In this document: piece after piece, positions 21,725 through 33,350 of the stretch | How the letters are laid out: every line of letters starts with the position of its first letter | Numbering within the stretch: the stretch's first letter is position 1 | From: Ceratopteris richardii | Lineage: Eukaryota; Streptophyta; Polypodiopsida; Polypodiales; Pteridaceae | NCBI GenBank assembly: GCA_020310875.1 | Contig: CM035427.1 | Coordinates: 89,591,350-89,655,349, forward strand | Direction: 5' to 3' | DNA: 64,000 nt | Notes under the pieces: generated by a model | Database searches by the model: none | Told to the model about the DNA's origin: nothing | Seen by the model: the letters and a program-made list of their open reading frames with translations, nothing else | Program-made: the position numbers and the translations under genes

Positions 21725-21816
21725 GAAAAAAAATACTTGTTCTGCATAGTCACCCTATGTGCGCCATTAGTGAGACGATTGAATTGATCCACCAGTCGTC
21801 ACGAATCACTCCCACA

Positions 21817-22586
21817 GCGGTAGCCGGAGCGACACTGGTAGTGGTAGCGGCAATGGCAACGGCAACGACAACGGCATCGGCATCGGCATCGGCATTGGCA
21901 TCGGCATCGGCATCGGCATCGGCATCAGCATCGGCATCGACAGCGGCAGCGGCACCGACACCGACACCGGCATCGGCACCGACAGCGACAGCGGCAGCGG
22001 CAGCGACAGCGACAGCGGCAATGGCAGTGATAGCTGTAGCGATAGGCATAGTGGTAGCGGTAGCGATAGGTGTAGCAGTAGCGGTAGCGGTAGCGGTAGG
22101 CGTAGCGATAGGCATAGTCATAGCGGTAGGCATAGTCATAGCAGTAGTCGTAGAAGTAGGCGTAGTCATGGCGATAGTTGTAGCGGTAGGCATAGTCATA
22201 GCAGTCGTCGTAGCGGTAGGTGTAGTCATGGTGGTAGGCATAGTCGTGGTGGTAGTCGTACTCGTAGTCATAGCAATAGATGTAGTTGTAGCGATAGTCA
22301 TAGTCTTAGTCGTAGTCCTAGTCGTAGTCATAGTCGTAGTCGTAGTCGTAGTTGTAGTCATAGTCGTAGTCGTAGTCATAGTCATAGTCGTAGTCGTAGG
22401 CGTAGTCGTAGGCATAGTCATAGGTGTAGTCCTAGGCGTAGTCGTAGGCATAGGCGTAGGCATAGGTGTAGGCATAGGCATAGTCGTAGTCATAGTCATA
22501 GGCATAGCCGTAGTGGTAGTCGTAGGCATAGTCATAGGCATAGCCATAGTGGTAGTCGTAGGCATAGCCATAGTCGTAGTCGTAGG
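21817..22586 (+). repeat. TAG/TCG-type trinucleotide-hexanucleotide satellite
   Basis: Blocks of GGCATC, GCGGTA, AGTCGT and GGCATA follow one another. It abuts the gypsy 3' LTR on the left and the LTR of the minus-strand element on the right. It reads like the left end of the satellite that resumes at 37,924. Confidence 0.9.
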
Positions 22587-23499
22587 TGTTGTGTGAAGAA
22601 AGAGGTTAGGTGCATGGGAAGAGCGAGTGCGGGGTTGGATCATCCCCATGTGTGCGCCATTCCCACTGTCCGACGAGTGGAGTCTGCACGCTGGGTGCCT
22701 CGCCCTCTCACTCTCTGGTGTGGCGATCCTCGTAGGGTCCCTACCTCTCTCGGAAGAGACGAGTGAACGTGCGTGTGCATCAGACCGTAGGCGTCGGGAG
22801 CGAAAGAATCCAAGTACCACGCTAAAACATGGAAGTCACTGGATTGGTATGCAGACAAGCTCAATGATACAACTGAAGTCGTCCAATGAAATCTGAGTGA
22901 TACAATGATGCCGCTACAATGCAGTTCGATGATACAGAAATCCGCTACAGTGCGAAATAGGTGAATACAAATATATACCATCGCTACAGTGTGAATCGAC
23001 CAAATATAAGGTAGGCCTCCTGCTACAGTGCGAGAAGGTCCCCACAAGTCTCGACAGTATTCAGAACTTTTTTATTCTTTAGTCTTTTCTTTTCTTCAAG
23101 TATCCTCGGAAAGAGCTTCTCTTTTCTTTACTTCAGAATCCCAGCAATCACTTCATATAATCTTTGAAATCATCAACCTGGAAAGAAGATCCACAGAAAT
23201 GTCCATGGTGGGGACATTTCTGTAACAACACTAAAGCATTCCTCTTTAAATCTCCTCATTCAAGACATATGCCTCATGTTTTCATTTTATATTACTTATG
23301 CCCAAAAATTACAACATAAATCCCTTTTTATGTAACAATTGGCACCATGATTTATCAGCATCTAGAGATAATCGTTTAAAAGAAACCCAAAGTATTTGTT
23401 TCTTAAGCATGTGAATGACTATTTCCATAGAACTTGAGGTTCTTTGAGTTTTTTAAACTTTCCATTTGAATCAAAATCCCTATGTGAATTAATCTCTCT

Positions 23500-23595
23500 C
23501 TTTCTCTCTCCTCTCTCTCTACGTGCTATGCTACCAAAAATTTGTAGCTCTCTCTCTCTCCGAATTTCCTTGTGCGTCACCACACATTTGACTCT

Positions 23596-23640
<45 letters not shown>
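23500..23640 (+). repeat. CT-rich tract with (CT)n
   Basis: CTCTCT-rich sequence with a pure run of about 40 bases at 23,599-23,638; the corresponding tract in LTR C (37,110-37,130) is much shorter. Confidence 0.9.
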
Positions 23641-23643
<3 letters not shown>

Positions 23644-24789
23644 GGTGAGTCGCGACATGTAGGTCCATCTGATTCATTGCTTAGTTCTCTCTACTCTCTC
23701 TCTAATGATGCCTCAACATCTGCGTAGTGCCACGAGTGACGTATCTCTCTTGCGCCAACAGCAGCACACGCGAACAGCCCTTGTCTCTCTCCTCTGATGC
23801 GCAAGAGGTGGGTCTACAACCCCACTCTCTCTTCCACACAAGCTTTTGCCAACAGCTTCTTGACGGCCATGACCATCCTCTCTCACTCTGTTACGAATTT
23901 GCTGCCGTCGACGTCTCAAAATTGGCCCACCTATGCGCGCAATAATTGTCAACAGCAGCCACACATGCCCACCTCTCCAGTAGCTCCAATCCTCTGTCTC
24001 TCTCTATCTCTCCCTAATTCTCTCTTCCACGATTCTCTCCTCACCAAATTGTCTTGCACGCGTTCACCTTCTGCCACCATGCTCAAGTTCTCTCTCTCAC
24101 TCTGTAGGATTCTACCTACGCAGCGCCACCAGATATCACCTCTCTCTACAGTCATGCGGACAGAATCTCTAACGCCACCATCCTCTACATCTCCTCCGTG
24201 TGCTACAGTCATCAGTGATTCTGAGTCTATGGGCAACGAAGATCACTTCTCTCTCCTGATTGGAGCACGGTCCCATAGCCTCCTCTCTCTAAGTCATTAG
24301 ACATTCTCTCTACACGTGCAGCGGTTCTCTACAGTGGGCGCAAGCTCTATCTCTCTCTCTACAATCGCCATCTATTACTTTCTCTCTCTCCGATCGTGTG
24401 TACAGTTGACAATGGTGCCCTATCAGCAACGGACTCTCTCTCTGACACACGCACCATGTCCTAATTCTCTCAAATTCACTATGAATTTTCCATTTCACAG
24501 AGCACGATTATTGTGGCTATGACAACGGATTCAAAGATGCACTCTTCCCAAGATCAAAGAACTTCTAATGGATCAAAAAGTTTTACAACTCAGATCGAGC
24601 AATCTAATAGAGAGGACACATTTTCACAAAACTCATACACAACTAATCGAAAGACCACCTCCATCTCGGGGCATCATGGAAGTATGAACAAGAAAGTAAC
24701 AAGGGAATGAACAAGTAAGGACAAGAAGCATACCTGGAAAGAAGATCCATAGAAATGTCCACGGTGAGAACAAATGAGGCTTGGCCCCC

Positions 24790-24799
24790 TATTTATAGG
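24790..24799 (-). promoter_or_regulatory. TATA box of LTR A
   Basis: CTATAAATAG on the minus strand, followed by GGGGCCAAGCC; the same motif is at 37,314-37,323 in LTR C. Confidence 0.55.
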
Positions 24800-25308
24800 T
24801 TCCCCTCCTCTTCTCCCCTTGGGACTATTCTCTAGAAGCTTCCTCAACTTTCTAATTACAAATCATCTTGCATGTTCATTTGCTATTTTTGGGAAGTCAC
24901 ACCACTTATTTGTATTTTTTATTTTTCTCCTTTTATTTATCCTAAACTAAGGTTTTGGTTTCACACAAGATTAATTAATTCAAGGGTTTGACCTAGGATA
25001 AATGCCAATTTCAGGGGTCCATGCTAGGGTTTTTAGTCGAGGAAATTAGGGGTTTCCTACAATTAATCTCAAGCATGTCAATTCAAGGCTTTATTTACAA
25101 TTACAGCCAAAACTCCAAGGGTTTCTAAGGGTTCAGGTTCAGTTTTCATGGGATAAACTCACATTTCCAGGGGTTTTCAAGGGTCAAACCTAGGGATTTA
25201 TCGGTCAAAAGTCAAATATTTACACGCACAAGTCTAATATACATATTCAACATGGTTTTTCATCTCTCAATCAATCAAATCGGCCAGAACATGCACATAA
25301 TTACCCTT

Positions 25309-25313
25309 CTCTT
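25309..25313. repeat. Target-site duplication CTCTT (left)
   Basis: CTCTT at 25,309-25,313 is repeated at 30,430-30,434 on the other side of the copia element. The related LTR C has an uninterrupted CTTCTC at this place (about 37,832). Confidence 0.85.
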
Positions 25314-25544
25314 TGTTGCAGATAGACATCTGCGGAAGCACATGAACAGCACAAGGAAGAAGAAGAAGCTTGGAGCACAAACACACAATATTGACTGTAT
25401 TACTAGAGAATGTACAAAGATAAGTAGCCCATTAGGGAAATAGCCGTATATACAAGCCGGGGGAAAAAAACCTCCTAAAGAGGGAAAAAAGTACCCCGGC
25501 GGTCCTAGAGTGTTCACACACATCACTACCTAAATATATCAACA
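25314..25544 (-). repeat. 3' LTR of minus-strand copia
   Basis: 231 bases, TGTTG...CAACA. About 12 differences from the 5' LTR. Confidence 0.95.
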
Positions 25545-25559
25545 AATCCCCCCTGGGAG

Positions 25560-26280
25560 TGATGCGGTGAACAAGGAGCTGGCACTCATGTATAAGGAAG
25601 TGCCAAGCTATGTGGAAATCACTCCACAAAAGGAAGTAAGCCCAAAGCTTTGCGGAAAGCTTCAAACTTCTCCCTAGCAGAGCCTTCGTGAAAAGGTCTG
25701 CAATGTTCTCTTGCGTGGGCACATATGCCAAGCTGATCTCCCCAGCAGAGAACCTCTCCCTGACATAGTGATAATGCACCTCAATGTGCTTAGTGCGAGC
25801 ATGGAACACAGGGTTCCTCGCAACTGCCAATGCACTCTGACTGTCAGTGAAGATGGTGGTGGCAGAAGACTGGCCAACACCCAAATCAGCCATAAGGCGT
25901 CTGAGCCACACACACTCAACAGTCGCTGTGAAAGTTGCCCTATACTCAGCCTCACAACTGGAAGTGGCCACAGTAGGCTGCTTCTTGCTCAACCAAGATA
26001 TACATGAGGTACCAAGCATGAAGCAAAAACCACTGGTGGACACACGAGTGTCATAGCAACCAGCCCAATCTGAGTCAAAAAAAGCATGCAAATATGGTGG
26101 TAGTGATCCCCCCTTGGGATAAAACAACCCAAGTAGCCTAGTACCACTCAAGTAGCGAAAGATGCGCTTAACCGCTTTCCAATGCGTGACTCCTGGGCAA
26201 TGCATAAACATGCTCATCTGTGAGACAGCAAACTGAATATCTGGCCGAGTAATGCATAAGTAAATCAAGCATCCAACAGC
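25560..26280 (-). pseudogene. copia RNase H
   Basis: After an in-frame TAG that separates it from RT (26,281-26,283), the frame runs on: ITRPDIQFAVSQMSMF, then FFDSDWAGCYDTRVSTSG (first Asp), SSCEAEYRATF (Glu), FTDSQSALAVARNP (Asp) and [27 protein letters not shown] at the end. These are the usual copia RNase H landmarks, so the domain itself looks sound. The frame then continues without meaning into the LTR to 25,432. Reading direction is right to left. Confidence 0.85.
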
Positions 26281-27361
26281 CTACTGATAGAGAACAGCAT
26301 CAAATGCATCTCCAGCATCATGAAGACTCAATCGTAAACCTGTCTCCATAGGAGTGGCAATAGGCTTACAGTCTTCAAGGCCAAAACACTGCAATAATGT
26401 GTCAATATATTTCGTTTGACACAAAGCCATTCCACCATCAACGTGCATAAACTGAATGCCCAAATAGTGATGCAAATGCCCCAAATCAGACATCTCAAAT
26501 GAGGCATGCAAATCAGCCTTAAAATCAGCAATATGTGTCTCAATAGGACCAGTGAGCAGCATGTCATCAACATAGACAACAATGATCAAAAGCACATCAT
26601 TACCACATTTAACATATAAGGTGCTTTCAGTTGGACTGTTCTCAAAACCATGTGCAATCAGATAGGCATGTATCTTCTCATACCAAGCACGTGGTGCTTG
26701 CTTTAAACCATATAATGCCTTCTTTAACCTGCAAACCTGGTTTCCATGCCCTTTCTGCACAAAGCCATGGGGCTGAAAAACATACACTTCTTCATGCAAG
26801 TCACCATTCAGAAATGTTGTTTTAATGTCCAACTGATGTACATTCCAACCATGATGGGCTGCAAGTGCACAAATGCTCCGAACAGTAGTCATATGGCATG
26901 TAGGTGCAAAGGTCTCATCAAAATCAATGCCTCTTTCCTGTGCATAACCCTTTGCAACAAGCCTAGCCTTATACCTGTCAACTGTACCATCAGGTTTACG
27001 CTTCAGCTTGTATACCCACTTAGTGCCAATGGCCTTCTTGCCAGGACGCAAGTCACATAAAGACCATGTACCATTCCATCCAATTTTTTGAATTTTGTGC
27101 TTCATCAAAAGAAACAGGCTCATTCTCATCACAGAGACTAGATGCAGCCATAGCATAGCAATCTGATGCAAAGGAGACACTATGAGAGCCTGAACAAGTA
27201 CGATATGACAAAGGTGCATCTAATTTGCTGTCACGCAAAGTCTGCACCAGCCATTTTGGCATAGTTTTTGCCTGCTCAATATCAGCTCTCTCATCAACAA
27301 GTGCATCATGTAAATCTGCATCAGAAATGGAATGATTTGCATCATCATATGAAACGTGCAA
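26281..27361 (-). pseudogene. copia reverse transcriptase with short N-terminal deletion
   Basis: The start piece (27,361-27,053) ends EPVSFDEAQNSKNWMEW. The next frame picks up at NGTWSLCDLRPGKKAIGTKW, so some 15 residues between NWMEW and TWSL are lost together with a frameshift. From there RT is continuous: YKARLVAKGYAQERGIDF, LDIKTTFLNGDLHEEVY, LKKALYGLKQAPRAWY, and the active site YVDD at about 26,569-26,580. It ends with a TAG after DAVLYQ. Apart from the lost segment and this stop, the polymerase motifs are intact. Confidence 0.85.
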
Positions 27362-27397
27362 AGGCTGAGAAGTTGCCTCATTAGGACCAGCACTAGC

Positions 27398-28165
27398 CTA
27401 TCCACCTGTAAAAAGAGGCATCAAAGTATCATACATGTCTTTGGAGCTAACAGATGTCTCCTTAGTACATGAAAGCAATGGCTGAATAGCATCTTCTACA
27501 AAGAAAACATCACGGCTAACCAGAATGTGTTTAGTATGTGGATGATATAGACGATAGCCTTTACTTTCAGAACTGTACCCAAAAAAAATACATTTTACTG
27601 CCTTATCATCCAATTTTCTACGATGTTGTTCAGGCACTAATGCATATGCCAAACAACCAAAAAGACGCAGATGAGCAACAGATGGCTTGCGGTCATGCCA
27701 AACCTCATATGGAGTGATAGACTACAACGCTTTAGTGGGACACCTGTTCAGTATATATACTGCACACATGACAGCCTCAAGCCAGAAACTATGTGGTAAA
27801 GCCTCACTTTTGACCATGCACCTCGCCATCTCCATGAGTGACTTGTTCTTTCGTTCAGCAACTCCATTCTGTTGAGGTGTATACGGCACTGTACACTGGT
27901 CTTTTATCCCATGTTCAGCCAAAAATGCATTAAAATCTGAAGACATATATTCCCCCCCTCGATCAGAATGGAGGGTGCCCATTTTACATGCTGACAGATT
28001 TTCAGCCAAAACCAAAAACTGTTTGAAGCACATGAACACTTCGGACTTTGCTTTGAGTGGATATACCCATGCATGCCTGGAAAAATCATCAATGAAAGTC
28101 ACGAAGTAAAGGTAATTTCCAAAAGAGGGTGTCTACATAGGACCACAGACATCACTATGTACAAG
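27398..28165 (-). pseudogene. copia integrase core, interrupted by stops
   Basis: LVHSDVCGPM at about 28,160 gives the first catalytic Asp and is followed by a TAG (about 28,131). The frame continues FVTFIDDFSRHAWVYPLK, HSDRGGEYMSSDF (second Asp) and QNGVAERKNKSLME (Glu). A stop at about 27,722 follows CPTKAL. The C-terminal part MAYALVPEQHRRKLDDKAVK and FFGYSSESKGYRLYHP is at 27,652-27,398. The DDE residues are all kept. Confidence 0.85.
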
Positions 28166-29014
28166 CTACAATTTCTGCGTAGCCCGAACTGAACCATCTT
28201 TTGGAAAGGAAGAACGCTGCATTTTGCCCAAAATACAGCCTTCACAAACATGTTTTCCAGGTGCCTCAAGTTTGGGCAAAGAGGACACCATTTCAGATTT
28301 CTGCAAGCGTAACAAACTAGCAAAATTCAGATGACCAAAGCATGCATGCCAAAGCTTTGCATCTGACATAGCCTGAGAATCATGAACTGCACATGTTGAA
28401 TCATTCATAGATCTTTCATAGTCTATGAGCTTATACAGCCCACGACATAAAATGCCAGAAGCAATAATCACATCGCCATTTGAGAGATCATGGACTGTAC
28501 ACCTGTCATCAACAAATTTCACAACCAAGCCAATCTTGGCTAATGCAGAAACTGATAACAGGTTTTTTTTTATCCCTGGCACAAATAAAGCATCTGACAA
28601 AGTGAAAGAACTACCATCAGCAGTAGTCAAAATGATCTTACCAACTCCCATAACAGGATAAGAGGAGTTATTGGCGCATGTGATAGTATTCCCTGTAGGG
28701 GCAGGCTCGAGTGAAGAGAAGAAACTGCGCTGTGAGGTAATATGTTTGGTCGCCCCACTGTCAAAGTACCAAACATCTGAGTCTACTGCAGACATGCACT
28801 GATCATGAGAAGATGGGTCAAAGCTGCAGACAGTAGTAAACGCCCATTCTTCTTCCTGCACAAGATTTGCAGACTCTGTTTTTGGTGTAGAGGCCTCTGC
28901 AACAACCATTCCAGCCTCTTTCTTCTTTGCCTCTTTCTTCTTTGCCTCTTTAGCAGCCAGTTTTGGACAGTTCTTTATAATATGATCATTTCCTTTACAG
29001 TACCTGCAGAACAA
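28166..29014 (-). pseudogene. copia zinc knuckle, protease and pre-integrase region
   Basis: The open frame of 282 codons starts at the gag knuckle CRYCKGNDHIIKNC (CX2CX4HX4C) and a KKKEAKKKEA linker. The protease active site YFDSGATKHITS is intact (about 28,770). The GAG-pre-integrase His/Cys motif is WHACFGHLN ... CEGCILGK. A stop ends the frame at SVRATQKL. Relative to the upstream gag there is a frameshift just before the knuckle (about 29,015). Confidence 0.85.
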
Positions 29015-29843
29015 TTTCTGCTTTCTGATTTCTTCTCATCTTTATCCTGGTTCTTCGATTGTGCAGCATTTGCAGATTTCTGCTTACTAATAGAAGAGCT
29101 CCATTTTCCTTTGCCCTTCTGACTAGCCAAGAAAGCTTGATCTGCAACACACATAATGGACCTGTTCTGCCTGGACTGATCTTCCTGCAACAGAACAGAG
29201 ACTAATTCCTCAAATGACAAGGCATTCGGATCGCCTTTCATCATCAACCGAAGAGTAGAGGCAAAACTCTGATATGAATCAGGAAGACCATTCAGAACGG
29301 TCTGCACAAGTGAGCTATCTGGTTCAATTGTTCCTTCAGGTCTTTGATCTTTGTAAGAAAACTGTCCATAGAATCACCTTCATTCATGTGCTCACTCTCC
29401 AACTGTTTTCAGAGGTAAGCAACACGAGCCTCATTCCTAGCCTAGTACAAAGTGGTAAGTGTATCCCAAGCATCCTTTGCTGTTCTGCAAGAGCGAATGT
29501 GAGGAATAATGGCACGTTTGACAGACAAAGATATCAATGCATGTGCCTGGGCATCTCTGCCATCCCAACAAATCTGCTCTACAGTAGGTGCAACATAAAC
29601 AGCAGCACAAACAGGAATCTACGGAATATCATCTTTGACACCATCTTCATCAGCTCCAATACCTGTATTTGCAGTACCTATTGTTACAGGTGTAACAGGA
29701 CGTCTTTCAACACCCTGCACAATGTTCCACAATCCTTTTGCAACCAGTACATGTCACATCATATAAGCCCATAATGGGTAGTTGGTACCATCCAACTTAT
29801 CCTCAACAGCCAACATACGGAATACATCACTGCTTTCAGCCAT
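28975..29843 (-). pseudogene. copia gag
   Basis: I place the start at the ATG whose last base is 29,843, since the frame opens MAESSDVFRMLAVEDKLDG followed by TNYPLWAYMM, the conserved gag N-terminus. A TGA then breaks it at about 29,752. The UBN2-like part is legible from 29,307 (MQTVLNGLPDSYQSFASTL, FEELVSVLLQEDQSR), followed by a Lys/Ser-rich linker to the knuckle. Several further stops lie between 29,307 and 29,752. Confidence 0.8.
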
Positions 29844-30184
29844 GGTCGGTGACTAAAATACCTTGATGCAGAAAATTGACTGTATCTCAAAAAGTTGAAC
29901 AAAACAACCCAGACGAGTTTTGCTAGACCTGTAGCAGACTTTGAGATGCTTAAACTGGCGAACAGAAACTGGTATATACCTTTGGCACAAAAGGACGAAA
30001 TAGCCTACACAAGCACTGTGATAGTGCGTTCGGAGGCCGAAACGAGCTCAGATCGCGATTTTGGCACGACATAGCGAAGCTGTTTTGATCTCGGAAACAC
30101 CCTGAGTATGCTCACCAAATTTCGTGCGAATCTGAGACTGCAAACGGAGGAGTGTCGACGGCGCCCTAGAAGAAGCGACGACCT

Positions 30185-30196
30185 GCTCTGATACCA
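30185..30196 (-). other. Primer-binding site, tRNA-Met type
   Basis: The minus strand reads TGGTATCAGAGC, two bases after the LTR end. This is the common plant copia PBS complementary to initiator tRNA-Met. Confidence 0.9.
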
Positions 30197-30198
30197 AT

Positions 30199-30429
30199 TG
30201 TTGGAGATAGACGTCTGTGGAAGCACGTGAATAGCACAAGGAAGAAGAAGAAGCTTGGAGCACAAACACACAATACTGACTGTATTACTAGAGAATGTAC
30301 AAAGATAAGTAGCCCATTAGGGCAATAGGCGTATATACAAGCCGGGGGAAAAAAACGTCCTAAAGAGGGAAAAAAGTGCCCTGGCGGTCCTAGAGTGTTC
30401 ACACACATCACTACCTAAATATAACAACA
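30199..30429 (-). repeat. 5' LTR of minus-strand copia
   Basis: 231 bases, TGTTG...CAACA; a TATATA-like box lies at about 30,332-30,338. Confidence 0.95.
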
Positions 30430-30434
30430 CTCTT
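30430..30434. repeat. Target-site duplication CTCTT (right)
   Basis: Partner of 25,309-25,313. Confidence 0.85.
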
Positions 30435-30519
30435 CGTCGAAATATCACATTGAACTCATAAAATCAATGAACTTTTGAAGAAAATCATGCACACTTGCCT
30501 GCGCGATTTCATCCCGACA

Positions 30520-31790
30520 TTTCGCCCCCACTATACTTGCACATCGTCTCGATGGGCCAACCTGCAAAATCCAACTGAAGGGTATTAGGGTTCCTTTGAA
30601 ACACTTGTTACTTTTTAATATCTTTCTTTACAAAAATCAAAGTGTGGTTTCATGTAGTACATGCAATTTTACAAAGATTAGTACAAATTTTAGAAAATTA
30701 AGTAGATTGAAGCTTCACAAACATCATACTATGTTTTTGCAATCTGACAAGAAACCATATGAATAAACTGTTGGCTTTCTAGATCTCTTATTTGTTCAAC
30801 TAGTTCAGATCCAACAACTCATGCTAAGCTGGCATATACTAAGTTTCTACTAACTCAGTTTGTAGAATATACCTCGATTCTTGCTTTTTATCTCCTACTT
30901 GTCCAACTTCCCATTAGATCTCTTTCTTTTCATTTTTCTTTTTCATTTTTCTTTTTCACTTCATCTCGGCTCAGCATTTATTCTTTTTACTTTTGATAAT
31001 CGGCCTATGTCGAAATTGGGTGCGACTCATGGACTTGTCCACCCGGCCAAGTTTACCCCACCTGTCTGCTGACCCGACATAGCGCACGACATACACAACA
31101 TCAGCCCTACATGAAATCGACGTCAACTCATGGCTCTGACCACCCGGCCAGAGTGACTCCACCCGCCTACCGACCCATGCAGGCGCATGACAACAAATAG
31201 GTCAAACCTACGATGAAACTGACTACGGCTTGTGGCCTTGTTCACCTGACCAATGTGGTTCCACCTGCCTACTAGGCCATCATAGCGCGCTAACAACATG
31301 CACACATATATAAGCTAGCTTGAGTATGAAGTTTTTTCATAAATCATGATCCATATGGAGGTAAAATCTTGCAAGAAATAAATAGTAGGACCCAAAGAAT
31401 CCCACTCACTAAGCGTTCAAATCTATCAGCATATACATGCACTCGGTCTAAGCATGCCATCACATTTCCAAGGTTTCACCCCCCAAAAGTCTCTAGTCCA
31501 TTAACTGATTTTGTTCATATAATTTTTAGTCATTCATGCTTCATGCAAACCCATAATAGATATTTGCTATCTTCATTGTACATGATTTTCTTAAATGCAT
31601 ACATATCTTTATCATACACAACAATGCAATGCATATATTCTATCAGAAAGAAAACAGATTTCAAATTGAAAACATTTCACCTGGTCATTTTGCTTCATCT
31701 TCATCATTGATTGATCCAATTTTTCTTCAAATTCATGATCTATCATTCTTCATCAGCATCAACCTCAGTATCATCAGCATCCTCCAGCAT
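30520..31790 (-). other. 3' non-coding region of minus gypsy relative
   Basis: Begins with the polypurine tract (TTCGCCCCCACTA in plus orientation) and the CATCGTCTCGATGGGCCAAC block that matches 17,318-17,346. The three-hairpin region is at 31,000-31,290. The rest resembles 16,238-16,600 of the plus-strand element. No ORF of substance. Confidence 0.7.
31000..31290 (-). ncRNA. Three tandem hairpin units, copy in minus gypsy relative
   Basis: Stems at 31,033-31,052, 31,134-31,153 and 31,236-31,255, at 101-102-base spacing. The first two have 8-bp stems with loop GGGT on the minus strand; the last is weaker. Confidence 0.5.
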
Positions 31791-32398
31791 CATAATCATC
31801 GTCATCAATCATTTTCAACATCAATCATTATCTTTCATCATCATCAGATATCCACCATCAATCATCAATCACTAATCATCATCGTCATTCATCATCATCA
31901 TCTATTAATCATAATCATCATCGTCATCATCTTCATCATGCATTATCATCAATCATCATCATGCGTTTTCATCAATCACCATCATATATTATCATTAATC
32001 ATGAAAAACCATCAATCATAAATCATCATCAATCAATGATCAATCATTATAGCTCATCATCATCAACATCAATCATCATCATTATCCATGATCATCAATC
32101 ATAATCATCCATCAATCATCATTATGCATTTTCATCAATCATTATCATTCATCATAATCAATCATCATCAATCATCATCAATAATCATCAATCACTAATC
32201 ATCTTCATCATCATCCATCATCATCATGAGTCACTAATCATCATCAATCATTATCAATTCTCATCTTTCATTATTGTCAGTCATCATAACCATGATCATG
32301 CATTTTCATCAATCACCATCATGCATTATTATCAATCTTTATCATTCAATAGCTCTTGATCATTCTCATGCATTTTCATTATGATTCTTCTTCAATCA
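31700..32398 (-). repeat. ATC/TCA-rich tract
   Basis: Degenerate (ATC)n with interspersed AATC and CATT. On the minus strand it is GAT-rich. It is repeated at 34,051-34,640 as part of the tandem duplication. Confidence 0.9.
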
Positions 32399-33350
32399 TC
32401 ATTCGATATTTGCAAAGATGTCTTGAAACATTAGATTTCTACTTCTCTTATTTTTCTTCAAACTCTTAGACGTCTTTGAAGTTGTCTTTATGCTCCCCTC
32501 GATTTGCGCAATAATATCATCATGCAACTCTTTTTTGGCTTCATTAACTTGTTTATCAGATTTTCTATCTTCTTGAATTTCTTCTTTATTCTTTTCTAGT
32601 TCAGTCTGTTTATCAAAGTTTAATTGAGATTGCAATTTCATAACTTTCTCTTGATCAAATAGATTCTCATTAGTTAAAATTTTCGGATCAAATGAAATAT
32701 ATACATCATGCTCTTTATTTGATCTCTCTTTAATTTCTCTATCAGATTCTCTTTTATGATCAATTTCTATTTGGTGTCTTAATATCTGCTCAATATTTTG
32801 CTTCTCGACCTTTATTTGTCTACCTTTGGTTTCTTCAGTAGATTTCTCTTGACACTCAATAGATAACAGGCTCTTTTGTTCATCAGATTTATTATCTTGA
32901 TGACTTTTTGGTTTCCATATCTTTTGAAATAACGTTGATCTAGTTTTGCTCTCTTCAAAATATTTCCTCATCCCACCTTTTCCTACATTCAAATGCAAAG
33001 GTATCTCCTCTTGATATTTACCAATTTTTCCTTCATTCTCAGTTACAAGTTTCTGTTTGCATGCACTTTCATATGCCAAGCAATCCCAGAACATATGTCC
33101 ATATTAGTCGCACCAAAAACATCGTATAGGTCTCTTCTCAACCCAACTTGATTTCCTAGGTGTCACTCTAGGCATGGTTCTTCTAAGACCTAATGAATCT
33201 TTTTGTGCAGATATTCCTTGGACCTTTACCACATGTTCATGGTCACATTTCAATGCTTGTAGGTCTTTAACTTAGTTAGACAACAAGTCAACCTTATGTT
33301 TCAATTCAAAAATCCTAGAATCCATTTCATTTTTTACATCTTTAATACTT
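32399..33350 (-). pseudogene. gag of minus gypsy relative, copy 1
   Basis: The same protein family as the plus-strand element's gag: a knuckle CFWCD-x-YGHMFWDC (33,115-33,075) is followed by HLNVGKGGMRKYFEE, the same GKGGM stretch, and a long Lys/Glu-rich tail ending MFQDIFANIE. In this copy a TAA replaces the residue between D and YGH of the knuckle (about 33,103-33,105). The N-terminal part (VDLLSNQVEDL-like, about 33,230-33,350) is less well kept. No protease follows, so the element encodes gag only. Confidence 0.75.

Larger units (their letters stand above)
5641..21816 (+). mobile_element. Ty3/gypsy retrotransposon with very long LTRs
   Basis: A segment at 5,641-9,336 is repeated in direct orientation at 17,591-21,816. 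Between the copies lie, in Ty3 order, gag, protease, RT, RNase H and integrase, then a polypurine tract at 17,347-17,360. The 3' LTR starts at TGTCGG (17,361) and both LTR copies end in CTCCCACA, where their similarity stops (9,336 and 21,816). The 5' copy lacks the first 230 bases of the LTR and instead abuts the AGT array. Internal damage includes a palindromic insertion in the protease-RT junction and loss of the RT catalytic core, so the element cannot be autonomous. Confidence 0.9.
17361..21816 (+). repeat. 3' LTR of gypsy element, complete, 4,456 bp
   Basis: Starts TGTCGGAAAG after the polypurine tract and ends TCACTCCCACA, where similarity to the 5' LTR stops. It contains the TATA box, the intron-like segment and the 128-codon ORF. 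The right flank is TAG/TCG-type satellite. Confidence 0.9.
25314..30429 (-). mobile_element. Ty1/copia element, 5,116 bp, both LTRs, minus strand
   Basis: Two 231-base LTRs in direct orientation begin TGTTG and end CAACA and are flanked by the 5-bp duplication CTCTT. The PBS at 30,185-30,196 matches the initiator tRNA-Met type site, and a purine tract (minus strand CCCAGGGGGGAT, 25,545-25,556) adjoins the left LTR. By eye the LTRs differ at about 12 of 231 positions. All copia domains are present but broken by stops, frameshifts and one short RT deletion. Confidence 0.95.
22587..30519 (-). repeat. LTR A of minus gypsy relative, split by copia insertion
   Basis: Parts 22,587-25,313 and 30,430-30,519 align with LTR C (36,028-37,923). 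LTR A has about 950 extra bases (23,670-24,640, CT-rich) that LTR C lacks. Its inner end CCCGACA is followed by the polypurine tract, so this is the 3' LTR. Confidence 0.8.

Noticed and set aside
21750-22820. 356-codon minus-strand ORF rich in Thr/Met/Pro and a 279-codon plus-strand ORF
   Set aside because: Both run through the TAG/TCG satellite; the part in LTR A has no domain.
23713-24300. Overlapping ORFs on both strands in a GC-richer CT-rich stretch
   Set aside because: It lies within LTR A, is absent from LTR C, and has no domain or conserved frame.
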